A stretch of DNA of 8,248 nt from an uncultured Coriobacteriales bacterium. Its GTDB lineage: Bacteria > Actinomycetota > Coriobacteriia > Coriobacteriales > UMGS124. The position numbers and the translations under genes are program-made. Position 1 is the first letter of the stretch. Each line of letters opens with the position of its first letter. Shown in pieces: positions 1 to 6,867 of the stretch. The notes under the pieces were generated by a model. It had not been told where the DNA came from, did not search any database, and saw nothing but the letters and a program-made list of their open reading frames with translations. The DNA is taken from NCBI GenBank assembly GCA_934662525.1, contig CAKUKJ010000081.1:1-8248 (forward strand). Direction: 5' to 3'.

Positions 1-27
1 CTTTCATCTCATTGGCTTGTCCCTACT

Positions 28-1770
28 TTAGAGCTGTGCCAGGTCCTTGCCGAGCAGGTACGACAGGGTGCCACACACCGCGCCCAGGTTCTGGCCGGGC
101 ATCACGAAGTTGTAGGTGTTGGCGTAGAAGTCGCCGGTCATGATGCCGGTGTTGTACAGGCCCTCGATGGGCTCGTCGTTCTCGTCGCACACCTGCATCT
201 TCTCGTTGGTGCGAAGGCCGCCGCACACGGTGAGGAACGTGGCGCCCACGGACTTCGTGGCATAGAACGGGCCCGTCTCGATGGGGAAGAGGTACTCGGG
301 GTTCACGTGGAACTCCTCGTCGAGGCCGTTCTTGGCATACTCGTTGTAGCGCTTGATGGACTCGAGGGCGCGATCCCCGTCGATGCCGTCGGCGGCCATC
401 TGCTCCACGAGCTCCTCGATGGTGTCGGCCTTGTAGTAGGTCGTGGAGGAGCCGATGCCCTCGACGACGCCGGACTCGGCGTTCTTGTCCCAGCCGGCGA
501 TGAGTTCCTCGGGAGTGGAGGGCTGGATGCCGTTCTCAAGGTCGATGCAGCAGCCGAAGGCCTCCCAGGTGTCCTGCGTGTAGGCGTAGTTGGTGTCCCA
601 TACCGCGAAGGCGGTCTGCTGGGGAAGCTGCAGCTTGGAGATGGCGCCGTAGGCGAAGTTCGTGATCTCGTTCTGATAGCGCTCGCCGTGGATGTCGAGG
701 TTGATGCCCCAGAAGTTGGAGATGACGCCGTGGGCGGGGCCGGTCGCGCCGCCGTTGATCATAGGGGCGACGGGGAAGGTCTTCTGCCAAGCGGCGCCGA
801 TCCACAGGCCCATCTTCTGGCCGTCGCCGGGCATGAGGCCGTCGTAGGCAAGCTCGGTGTCGTAGTCGATGTTGTCCCAGCTGATGGCGTCCTTGAACCA
901 CTTGTAGGCCATGGGGCTGTAGCGTGCCATGAGGTCGCGGTCCTTGGAGAAGTCGCCCGTGGCGAGCACGATGGCCTTGTTGGCGACGTACTTCACGTAG
1001 TTGCCGTCGGCGTCCTGTGCCACGACGGCGCTCACGCGGCCGGTGTTGTCGTCGTCACGGATGAGGTAGAGGGCGCGGGTGTTGTAGTCAATCTCGCCGC
1101 CGAGGTCCTCGGTGAAGATCTGCGCGTAGGTCTGGGCCTCGATGGGGGCGCCCCACAGGGCTCCGAAAGGCTGCTCGTCGGTATAGAAGTTATGCGACGC
1201 GGGCGGCACGTCGATGACCTCGTCGGGGTCGGGGTAGCCCGGCTCCAGGCAGCAATGCAGGCCCTTGCCCTCCATGAGGCCGATGGTCCAGTTGATGGAC
1301 TCGGCGGAGTTGTTGATCCAGCGGGCCCACTTCTTCTTGTCCATCAGGTAGGTGCCCGAGGTCTGCTCGGTCTTCACGATCTTGCGGGCAAGCTCGGGAT
1401 TGTAGTCGATGCCCTTCTCCACCTGGTACTTGGAGCCGATGGCATGGTTGGAGCCGCCGCGGCTCATGGCCTTGGAGGAGGCAGAGAACAGGATGACGTC
1501 GGCGCCCTCCTCTGCGGCGGAGACGGCGGTGCACACGCCGGCCATGCCGGCACCGATGACGACGATGTCGTGCGTGTAGGTCTCGGCGATCTGGTCCTCA
1601 GGGATGGGGTCGGGAGCGATCTCGAAGCTCCACTTGGCGCCCTCGAGCTTGTCGGCGGTCATGGCTTCCTGCTCGTCGGCGACGGCGACCCCGGCCAAGG
1701 CGCCCATGGCGGCGACGCCGGCAGCGGCAGCCCCCGCACCCTCGACGAACTGACGACGGTTGATCTGCAT
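28..1770 (-). CDS. Tat-exported FAD-binding flavoprotein, fumarate reductase/urocanate reductase-like
   Basis: Predicted exported flavoprotein reductase of 580 residues. The start at 1770 puts a twin-arginine motif (NRRQFV, R5-R6) at the very N-terminus, followed by an Ala/Gly-rich hydrophobic stretch and an AVA|DE cleavage site near residue 31; an AAGGGG ribosome-binding site lies 6 nt upstream. The FAD-binding GAGMAG motif is at 73-78, with a second nucleotide-contact region near 266-273 (AIVLATGDF) and the typical C-terminal PGQNLG at 558-563. There is no CxxCH haem motif and no FMN-binding domain, so electrons must come from a separate partner, not seen here. The family (flavocytochrome c fumarate reductase and urocanate reductase relatives) reduces double bonds of small acceptors outside the membrane during anaerobic respiration. 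The catalytic Arg after the RYQNE motif (363-368) is replaced by Phe372, and the usual His and second Arg are also not evident, so fumarate is unlikely as substrate. Two adjacent-cysteine pairs (173-174, 407-408) are unusual. Codon use is strongly NNC/NNG. Family call is confident; substrate unknown. Confidence 0.9.
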   Translation of the reverse strand: MQINRRQFVEGAGAAAAGVAAMGALAGVAVADEQEAMTADKLEGAKWSFEIAPDPIPEDQIAETYTHDIVVIGAGMAGVCTAVSAAEEGADVILFSASSKAMSRGGSNHAIGSKYQVEKGIDYNPELARKIVKTEQTSGTYLMDKKKWARWINNSAESINWTIGLMEGKGLHCCLEPGYPDPDEVIDVPPASHNFYTDEQPFGALWGAPIEAQTYAQIFTEDLGGEIDYNTRALYLIRDDDNTGRVSAVVAQDADGNYVKYVANKAIVLATGDFSKDRDLMARYSPMAYKWFKDAISWDNIDYDTELAYDGLMPGDGQKMGLWIGAAWQKTFPVAPMINGGATGPAHGVISNFWGINLDIHGERYQNEITNFAYGAISKLQLPQQTAFAVWDTNYAYTQDTWEAFGCCIDLENGIQPSTPEELIAGWDKNAESGVVEGIGSSTTYYKADTIEELVEQMAADGIDGDRALESIKRYNEYAKNGLDEEFHVNPEYLFPIETGPFYATKSVGATFLTVCGGLRTNEKMQVCDENDEPIEGLYNTGIMTGDFYANTYNFVMPGQNLGAVCGTLSYLLGKDLAQL

Positions 1771-1776
1771 GCGAAT

Positions 1777-1782
1777 CCCCTT
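1777..1782 (-). promoter_or_regulatory. Ribosome-binding site of the flavoprotein gene
   Basis: The minus strand reads AAGGGG here, 6 nt before the ATG at 1770. It supports that start over an in-frame TTG at 1890, which would add 40 residues ahead of the Tat motif. Confidence 0.7.
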
Positions 1783-1789
1783 TCGATGT

Positions 1790-1837
1790 GGTTCCCCTTC
1801 GTCCGGCAGTGCGCGGACGCATTTCAGTGTAGGAACC
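1790..1837 (-). repeat. Nested inverted repeats in the flavoprotein leader, possible operator or hairpin
   Basis: The inner pair is a perfect 6-bp inverted repeat, CGTCCG at 1800-1805 and CGGACG at 1814-1819, around an 8-nt loop. An outer 6-bp pair, ggttcc at 1790-1795 and ggaacc at 1832-1837, encloses it. The inner repeat begins where transcription from the predicted promoter would start (about 1819), and the outer repeat reaches into the spacer just upstream of the -10 box. This suits either a regulator-binding site or a structured 5' leader. No regulator gene is in the window. The symmetry is directly visible; its function is inferred, and short repeats of this kind also occur by chance in GC-rich DNA. 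Confidence 0.4.
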
Positions 1838-1854
1838 TCGTCCGTCGCCCGCAA
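1826..1854 (-). promoter_or_regulatory. Predicted sigma-70-type promoter of the flavoprotein gene
   Basis: On the minus strand a -35-like TTGCGG (1849-1854) is followed by exactly 17 nt and a -10-like TACACT (1826-1831). The -10 box matches four of six consensus positions and the -35 box its leading TTG. Transcription would start near 1819, leaving a leader of about 50 nt. The placement in the only sizeable intergenic gap of the window supports it; the sequence match alone is modest. Confidence 0.45.
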
Positions 1855-1936
1855 GAACCCCGCCGTCAGAAGATTCTTGCGCATCGTCAACTAGCGGTTG
1901 CGCCCCACGAAAAGACACCTCCGTGCAAGGCCGCCG

Positions 1937-3475
1937 TCAGCGCTCCACCCGCGGCTCCCCCACCTCGAAGGTGCGCCCGCACATGGCCTCGCTCACCTGC
2001 ACGGCATGGGTGACCATGAGAAGAGCCAAACCCGTCTCGTCGCGCAGCCGGGCAAGGGTTCGCAAGACGCCCTCCTGCGTGGTCGCATCGAGAGCGGAGG
2101 TGCACTCGTCGCATATGAGAACAAGGGGCTCGTGGGCCAACGCTCGTGCGATTGCCACGCGCTGGGCTTGCCCGCCAGAAAGCTCCCGCGGCATGCTGCG
2201 CGTGATGCTGCCGTCCAAGTCGACAGACCTCAGGAGCCCTTCGACACGGGTCATACGCTTGTCGCGGCCCCAGTCTGGGTGGCGTCGTCGAACGGCACGG
2301 TCGAGCTGCCAGCCGACGCTCAGTGCGGGGTTCAGGCTCGTGGCCGGGTCTTGAGGCACCGTCTGGAGCGAAAGAAGCTGGTCTGACGTGCGACGCGCGA
2401 ATGAAGGGTCGACCACCGCAAGCAGAGAATCGGTCGAGACGTCGCCTCGCCCTGACCGCGCAGCAATCGACACCGTGCCGGCCACAGGAGCCCGCAGGCC
2501 CGTCAAGGCCGCGACGACCGTCGACTTGCCGGCGCCCGAGACACCGCACAACCCGATGCACTCGCCCGACCTCAAAACGAAGGAGAGGCCCCGCACGGCC
2601 GACCTGCCGTCCGGCGTGTCGACGCACAGGCCCTCCACGGCCATGACGGGCGACGCACCGCAGGCCGGCGCCTCCTCCCCCGCTCGTCCCCTCGCGGCGA
2701 GGCCCTCAAGCCTGTCGCAGGCAACGAGCCGACGAACGGGCTCGGTTCTCGGTGAATCCAGGATTTCGGGCCCGCCCCGCTCGACGATACGTCCGGCCTG
2801 CATGACGGCGACGCCCGCACCGAACATGCGCGCGACTGCCAGGTCGTGCGTGATCGCCAGCACCGCGCAGCCACTCCGGGCGCATAGGTCCGCAACAGTC
2901 TGCACGATTTCCCGCACGGCTGCAGGATCGACACCCGCAGTCGGCTCGTCAAGCACAAGCAGGCGCGGCTTGGCCGCCACGGCCCTCACCAGAGCGACGC
3001 GGCGACGCTGTCCACCGGACAGCGCACCAGGCCTTCTGTCAAGCAGCCGGCCGCAACCCGGCCCCAGCCCGACACGGCCCAAGAGTTCCTCAGCCTGTTC
3101 GCGGCTCGCACAACCCACCTCGCGCAGAAGCTTCCACACCGTCATGTCGGCCGTGAGGGACAGCGCCGGGTCCTGCGAGAGATACGAGAGGCTGCGGCGC
3201 CTGAACTCCCGCAGCTCCCGCTCGCGCAGGCCCAAGACATCGCAGCCGCACACGCGCAGCATGCCCTCCTGCAAACTTAAGCCATGGCGCAGCCTTCCGA
3301 AAAGGGACAGGGCGAGCGTCGTCTTCCCCGCCCCCGACTCCCCCACGACGACAAGCGTCTCGCCGGCAGCAAGCTCAAGGCAGACATGGTCCACCACGGT
3401 GCGCCCCGCAGAGTCGCAGATGGTAAGGTCGCGCGCCTGAACGGCATGAGGCAGGGAGCGGCTCCCCTCCATCAC
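1937..3475 (-). CDS. Fused double ATP-binding protein of an Opp/Nik-type ABC importer
   Basis: Cytoplasmic ATPase of 512 residues powering the peptide/nickel-type importer encoded just upstream. It is a tandem of two nucleotide-binding domains, corresponding to DppD-DppF or NikD-NikE joined in one chain as in YejF and GsiA. Domain 1: Walker A GESGAGKT 45-52, Q-loop Q101, signature LSGGQ 152-156, Walker B ending in D176-E177, switch H210. Domain 2: Walker A GVSGAGKS 311-318, Q-loop Q375, LSGGQ 432-436, Walker B with D456-E457, switch H490. Both sites therefore look competent. The usual C-terminal oligopeptide-transporter extension is degenerate after domain 1 and absent after domain 2, which ends 22 residues past its switch His. 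The start is taken as GTG at 3475, 8 nt after AAGGAGG (3484-3490) and overlapping the preceding stop by 4 nt; ATG at 3472 is an equally close alternative. Substrate specificity is not set by this protein. Confidence 0.92.
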   Translation of the reverse strand: MMEGSRSLPHAVQARDLTICDSAGRTVVDHVCLELAAGETLVVVGESGAGKTTLALSLFGRLRHGLSLQEGMLRVCGCDVLGLRERELREFRRRSLSYLSQDPALSLTADMTVWKLLREVGCASREQAEELLGRVGLGPGCGRLLDRRPGALSGGQRRRVALVRAVAAKPRLLVLDEPTAGVDPAAVREIVQTVADLCARSGCAVLAITHDLAVARMFGAGVAVMQAGRIVERGGPEILDSPRTEPVRRLVACDRLEGLAARGRAGEEAPACGASPVMAVEGLCVDTPDGRSAVRGLSFVLRSGECIGLCGVSGAGKSTVVAALTGLRAPVAGTVSIAARSGRGDVSTDSLLAVVDPSFARRTSDQLLSLQTVPQDPATSLNPALSVGWQLDRAVRRRHPDWGRDKRMTRVEGLLRSVDLDGSITRSMPRELSGGQAQRVAIARALAHEPLVLICDECTSALDATTQEGVLRTLARLRDETGLALLMVTHAVQVSEAMCGRTFEVGEPRVER

Positions 3476-4305
3476 AGCTTACCCCTCCTTCCCAGACGGT
3501 CGAGCAGCAGGTTCCCAGGCACGGTCACACACGCCAAGGCAATCGCAGGCGCCAGGCTTGCCCAGGGGTTGAGCGCAAGCCCGGCAAGGCCCGACTGAAT
3601 CATCGTCCCCCAGTCCGCCCCGCTTCCGAGGGCGTCGAAGCCCAAAAACGATGCGCTTGCCACCAGATAGACCGCACTGATGAAGCGCTGTCCGGTGTCG
3701 GCGAGCAACGGCACGGCGATGACGGGAAGCACCTCGCGCACCATGACGACGACACCGGGGTCGCCCGCAAGACGCGCTTGGACAACATAGTCGCTCGCAA
3801 GCACCGGCCTTACGAGCGAGCGCACGTACCGGGCGAGATAGGGTGCCGTGACCGCGCACATCACCGCGACCATCGTCGCCACGCCCGATCCGAGGCCATA
3901 GACGAGGACCATCATCACAAGCATCGTCGGCAGCACGACAAGCAGGTCGACGACAGCCGCGACCCCCCGCGAGACACGCCCGGGGACCGCCGTCGCAAAG
4001 CCCAACGCCAGGCCAACAAGCGTCGAGGTTACCGTGGCAATCAACGCCACCCAAATGAGCTGCGCCCCTCCCCCGAGCGTGCGTGCCAACACGTCACGGC
4101 CCAAGCCATCGGTTCCGAGAGGATGGGCGGCACAAGGGGCCTCGTAGCCCACACCATGGGAAGTCGTGCCGTCCAGAGGCGCAAGACCACCCAACAGCGC
4201 CAGCCCGAGAAACACGCAAAAAACAACGGGCAGGACAGCTCCGGCATGCCTCCCGGAACCCATCGCAAAATCGGGGCCTCCCCCCAGGTCATGCCTGATG
4301 CCCAT
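3472..4305 (-). CDS. ABC importer permease, DppC/NikC type
   Basis: Inner-membrane permease of 277 residues, the second transmembrane subunit of the peptide/nickel-type importer. After a polar N-terminal tail there is a first membrane segment (about 21-41), then the family hallmark HPLGTDGLGRDVLAR (61-75), then further membrane segments at roughly 82-106, 112-136, 139-155, 193-215 and 249-269. The cytoplasmic coupling loop that docks on the ATPase (EAA-type) is recognisable at 175-194, with A-x-x-x-G and a closing LP. The length suits the family. The ATG at 4305 overlaps the end of the other permease gene by 17 nt and has AAAGGGGGG (4312-4320) 6 nt upstream; a second ATG at 4263 (residue 15) is possible but less well placed. 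The stop TGA overlaps the ATPase start, so expression is likely coupled. The transported compound cannot be read from the sequence. Confidence 0.92.
   Translation of the reverse strand: MGIRHDLGGGPDFAMGSGRHAGAVLPVVFCVFLGLALLGGLAPLDGTTSHGVGYEAPCAAHPLGTDGLGRDVLARTLGGGAQLIWVALIATVTSTLVGLALGFATAVPGRVSRGVAAVVDLLVVLPTMLVMMVLVYGLGSGVATMVAVMCAVTAPYLARYVRSLVRPVLASDYVVQARLAGDPGVVVMVREVLPVIAVPLLADTGQRFISAVYLVASASFLGFDALGSGADWGTMIQSGLAGLALNPWASLAPAIALACVTVPGNLLLDRLGRRGKL
3484..3490 (-). promoter_or_regulatory. Ribosome-binding site of the fused ATPase gene
   Basis: A strong AAGGAGG on the minus strand lies inside the end of the upstream permease gene, 8 nt before GTG 3475 and 11 nt before ATG 3472. The spacing favours the GTG start. 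Confidence 0.7.
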
Positions 4306-5260
4306 CGTCCACCCCCCTTTCAGCCAGCAGGTCGGCCACCCAATAGGCGCACAGCGAGGTGGTGACCATGACCAGCGCGCATGCCATGAGGACGTTCGGC
4401 TCGCGCGCCTGCACCGCACCGACCATCATCGACCCGATGCCGGGAAAGTTAAAAACGCGCTCAACGACGACGGTGCCGCCCACAAGATACGGGACGACCC
4501 CGGCCAAGACCTGTCCGATGGGGGCCGCGCACTGGGGAAGCACGTGGCGCATCACGACATGCGCCTCCGGAAGCCCGGCAAGGCGAGCCGCCTCAACCGC
4601 ATGCGACTGGTTGCGGCTTTCTACAACGGCCCTGACGGGTCTCACGACACAGCTCGACCCCACCACGACGATGCAAGCGATGGGAAGCACGAAAATCTGC
4701 GGTGCGTCGAATGCGCTCGCGCCCACGGGGATGAGGGAGACTGCCGGCAACAGATGCAGCGTCGTGGCAAAGAAGAACATCAAGGCAACGCCCACGATGA
4801 ACTCCGGCACGGAGCGCAGCGCAAGAGCCGCACACGAGACGGCCCTGTCCACGGCCGTGCCCCCATGCAGGCCGGCGGCCAAGCCCGTGCCCACACCAAG
4901 CAGCGCCACCCCCGCAAGCGACAGGGCAAACATCACAGCCGTGCGCGAAAGCGGACCGGCCATCGCGTCTGCAACCGCGCGACCGCTTGCAAGCACAGTC
5001 CCAAAATCACCGCGCAGGGCATCAGAAAGCCAGGCAATGAAACGGTCGAGCACCGGGGCATCCAAACCGTAGGCATGCGCAAGCTGCCGAATCTGTTCGG
5101 CCGTCGCCGTCAGGCCAAGCTGCTGGGTCGCGGCGTCGCCAGGCAGGAGGTCGAGCGCCAAAAAGACAAGCAGGCATGCGCAGACGAGCGTCAACGCAAA
5201 AAGGGCCAGGCCCCGTAGGGCCCGGCCTCCCAGAATCAGCAGGCGCCGTGCGCTAAGCAC
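4289..5260 (-). CDS. ABC importer permease, DppB/NikB type
   Basis: Inner-membrane permease of 323 residues, the first transmembrane subunit of the peptide/nickel-type importer. The N-terminal membrane segment (about 15-38) ends in the characteristic LLPGDAA (38-44), followed by the extracellular helical stretch with YGLDAPVLDRF (64-74) and GDFGTVL (84-90). Later segments lie near 107-130, 150-170, 188-207, 247-263 and 289-311. The coupling loop is at 221-242 (AARLAGLP, ending VLP), and the C-terminal family signature GTVVVERVFNFPGIG is at 262-276. Length and motif order are normal. The start is GTG 5260, overlapping the stop of the binding-protein gene by 8 nt; its ribosome-binding site is weak (AAAGG at 5267-5271), so it probably depends on reinitiation after the upstream gene. 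It should pair with the DppC/NikC-type permease encoded next. Confidence 0.92.
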   Translation of the reverse strand: MLSARRLLILGGRALRGLALFALTLVCACLLVFLALDLLPGDAATQQLGLTATAEQIRQLAHAYGLDAPVLDRFIAWLSDALRGDFGTVLASGRAVADAMAGPLSRTAVMFALSLAGVALLGVGTGLAAGLHGGTAVDRAVSCAALALRSVPEFIVGVALMFFFATTLHLLPAVSLIPVGASAFDAPQIFVLPIACIVVVGSSCVVRPVRAVVESRNQSHAVEAARLAGLPEAHVVMRHVLPQCAAPIGQVLAGVVPYLVGGTVVVERVFNFPGIGSMMVGAVQAREPNVLMACALVMVTTSLCAYWVADLLAERGVDDGHQA

Positions 5261-6806
5261 GCTCCGCCTTTGCGAACAGCGGGATGGACTGCGTCATGAC
5301 GACGCCCGTCAGACCCGAGACATGGGCGGCGAGGTCGTAGGCGAAACCCCACACCACGTCGCCGCCGTCCTCCCACAGGGCCTGCTGGGCCTGGTCGAAC
5401 AGGTCCTGGCGCGCCTCCTCGTCAACCGTGACGGCCGCCTGCTCGATGAGCTCGTTGTACGCCTCGTCCTGCCAGGCGCTGAAGTTGTAGGGAGACGCTG
5501 CAGCGGTATAAAGCGGGGCATGCGTGGCGAACGGGCGGTTGATGAAATAGCTCGCGAACAGCTGCGTCTGGGCTATCATGCCGGCGTTGCTGGTATAGAT
5601 GGTGGACGGGTCGACCTCGGTGACGTTGAGCGCGATGCCATACGGCTCAAGCTGCTGGGAAAGCAGCGTCACGCTGTCTTTGATGCCAGCAACAACCTCG
5701 GCGCTCAGCACCTCGATGCTCGTGACGCCCTTGTCAGCGAAAACCTGGGCGGCGGCTTGCGGGTCATACGTCTGGGGCTCGAGCGCATCGTTGTAGCCCG
5801 GCAGCCCCTTGCCCACCACGTCGTCGCCCTGCTCGCCCTCACCGCGGAAGATAGTATTTACGAGGCTCTCGCGGTCAACGATCTGCTTGAAGGCCCGGCG
5901 CAGCTCGACGTCGTCGAAGGGCGGCTGGGAGCAGTTCAGGATGAACTCATATGCAGACGAGTTCGTTGCCCCGCCCGTCAGAACCTGAATGCTGTCGTTG
6001 CCCTCGACGGTCGCCGCATCGGTGGCGCTGATGCCGTCGGCGTAGTCGATCTGCCCGCCCACGAGCGCCTGCACGCGCGTCGCAGAGTCCGCCATGGGGA
6101 AGAGCTCAAGCCGCTTGATAGCCGGGGCGCCGTCCCAATAGTCCTCATTTGCCACAAGCACGGCGCCGGCGTCGGGATCGAACGACTCGAGGACATACGG
6201 GCCGCTGCCCAGGTCGTGGGCAAAATCCTCGGCCTGGGTACCTGCCGGAAAGATAAAGGAGAATGCCGCCAAGGCCGCCTCGCCCAGAGTCGCTTGGGGA
6301 GAGGTGAGCTTGAGCACGACCGTCTGGGCGCCGTCGGACGTCGAGGCGTCGAAGTCGACGTTGGCATAGTCCATCTGCCCCACCATCGAGGTGCCGATAT
6401 AGGTCAGGCTGTAGAGGACGTCGTCGGCCGTGAGCGGCGTCCCATCGTGGAACGTCACTCCCTCGCGCAGGGAAATGGTCCACTCGGTGGCGTCCTCGTT
6501 GGGGGTGAACGCCGTGGCAAGCCGCATTTCGATCTTGCCGTCTGCCAAATAGGCCAGACAGTCCATGGTGTTGAACTTCACCGTGTAAGGCAGGTGCAGG
6601 GCATTTGACGCGGCGGGGTCGAGCGAGTCGCTTGACGAGCCCGACAGCCCGATGCGCAGCGTCGGCGTCGCGTCGTCGGCCAGCGCGCGACCGGCGCACG
6701 GCGCGCCAAAGGACGGGGTGGCAGCCGCAAGACCGGCGAGCGCGGCAAGGCCGACCGCCTGTCGGCGGGTGAGGGCAGACGATTGAATGGCTTCGTTCTC
6801 TAGCAT
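5253..6806 (-). CDS. Family-5 extracellular substrate-binding protein of a peptide/nickel-type ABC importer
   Basis: Exported solute receptor of 517 residues feeding the two permeases encoded directly downstream. It belongs to the SBP_bac_5 family (DppA, OppA, NikA and relatives): WTISLREGVTFHDGTPLTADDV at 109-130 in part (core FHDGTPLTADDV), GSGPYVLESFDP at 200-211, NEDYWDGAP at 220-228 and LRRAFKQIVDRESLV at 302-316 are its landmarks in the expected order. The start ATG 6806 has AAGGAG 8 nt upstream. The N-terminus carries a Tat-like TRRQAVG (R14-R15), a hydrophobic Ala/Leu stretch and a possible ALA|DD cleavage near 43. A lipobox is missing: the only nearby Cys (C37) follows GAP, which does not fit. 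Monoderm bacteria normally tether such receptors as lipoproteins, so anchoring here is unclear; an uncleaved signal segment is one option. Ligand (peptide, metal complex or opine) is not deducible. The family call is secure. Confidence 0.93.
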   Translation of the reverse strand: MLENEAIQSSALTRRQAVGLAALAGLAAATPSFGAPCAGRALADDATPTLRIGLSGSSSDSLDPAASNALHLPYTVKFNTMDCLAYLADGKIEMRLATAFTPNEDATEWTISLREGVTFHDGTPLTADDVLYSLTYIGTSMVGQMDYANVDFDASTSDGAQTVVLKLTSPQATLGEAALAAFSFIFPAGTQAEDFAHDLGSGPYVLESFDPDAGAVLVANEDYWDGAPAIKRLELFPMADSATRVQALVGGQIDYADGISATDAATVEGNDSIQVLTGGATNSSAYEFILNCSQPPFDDVELRRAFKQIVDRESLVNTIFRGEGEQGDDVVGKGLPGYNDALEPQTYDPQAAAQVFADKGVTSIEVLSAEVVAGIKDSVTLLSQQLEPYGIALNVTEVDPSTIYTSNAGMIAQTQLFASYFINRPFATHAPLYTAAASPYNFSAWQDEAYNELIEQAAVTVDEEARQDLFDQAQQALWEDGGDVVWGFAYDLAAHVSGLTGVVMTQSIPLFAKAERA

Positions 6807-6814
6807 TGCATATA

Positions 6815-6820
6815 CTCCTT
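6815..6820 (-). promoter_or_regulatory. Ribosome-binding site of the substrate-binding protein gene
   Basis: AAGGAG on the minus strand, 8 nt before ATG 6806. It fixes the start and rules out the long in-frame extension that would run back into the exporter-fold gene. The rest of the 61-bp gap (6807-6867) shows no convincing promoter or terminator hairpin. Confidence 0.75.
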
Positions 6821-6867
6821 GTCTCAAAGGGGCTGATGGAAACCGATGAATGGGCGGTGTGGGCCTT

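Noticed and set aside
1..27. Start of a further gene left of the flavoprotein
   Set aside because: Minus-strand ATGs occur here but too little sequence remains to judge a frame or a ribosome-binding site.
1771..1890. A 40-residue N-terminal extension of the flavoprotein from TTG 1890
   Set aside because: It would bury the Tat signal inside the protein and ignore the ribosome-binding site at 1777-1782; the predicted promoter also lies inside it.
1896..1936. A transcription terminator after the ATPase gene
   Set aside because: Only a weak stem (CACGGA with TTCGTG, one G-T pair, 8-nt loop) is present and no T-run follows, so read-through from the transporter operon cannot be excluded.
307..2013. 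A 568-codon open frame on the plus strand, opposite the flavoprotein gene
   Set aside because: It is a Gly/Val/Ala-rich translation with no recognisable domain, exactly opposite a gene with clear motifs. Long antisense frames are expected from strong NNC/NNG codon bias.
2388..3440. A 350-codon plus-strand open frame opposite the fused ATPase gene
   Set aside because: Arg/Ser/Pro-rich, no motif, and opposite a gene with all ABC ATPase motifs intact.
4166..5218. A 350-codon plus-strand open frame opposite the permease genes
   Set aside because: Very rich in Arg, His and Gln with no fold signature; a shadow of the permeases.
6807..6867. A separate promoter for the binding-protein gene
   Set aside because: No -35/-10 pair with acceptable spacing was seen in the 61-bp gap apart from the ribosome-binding site.
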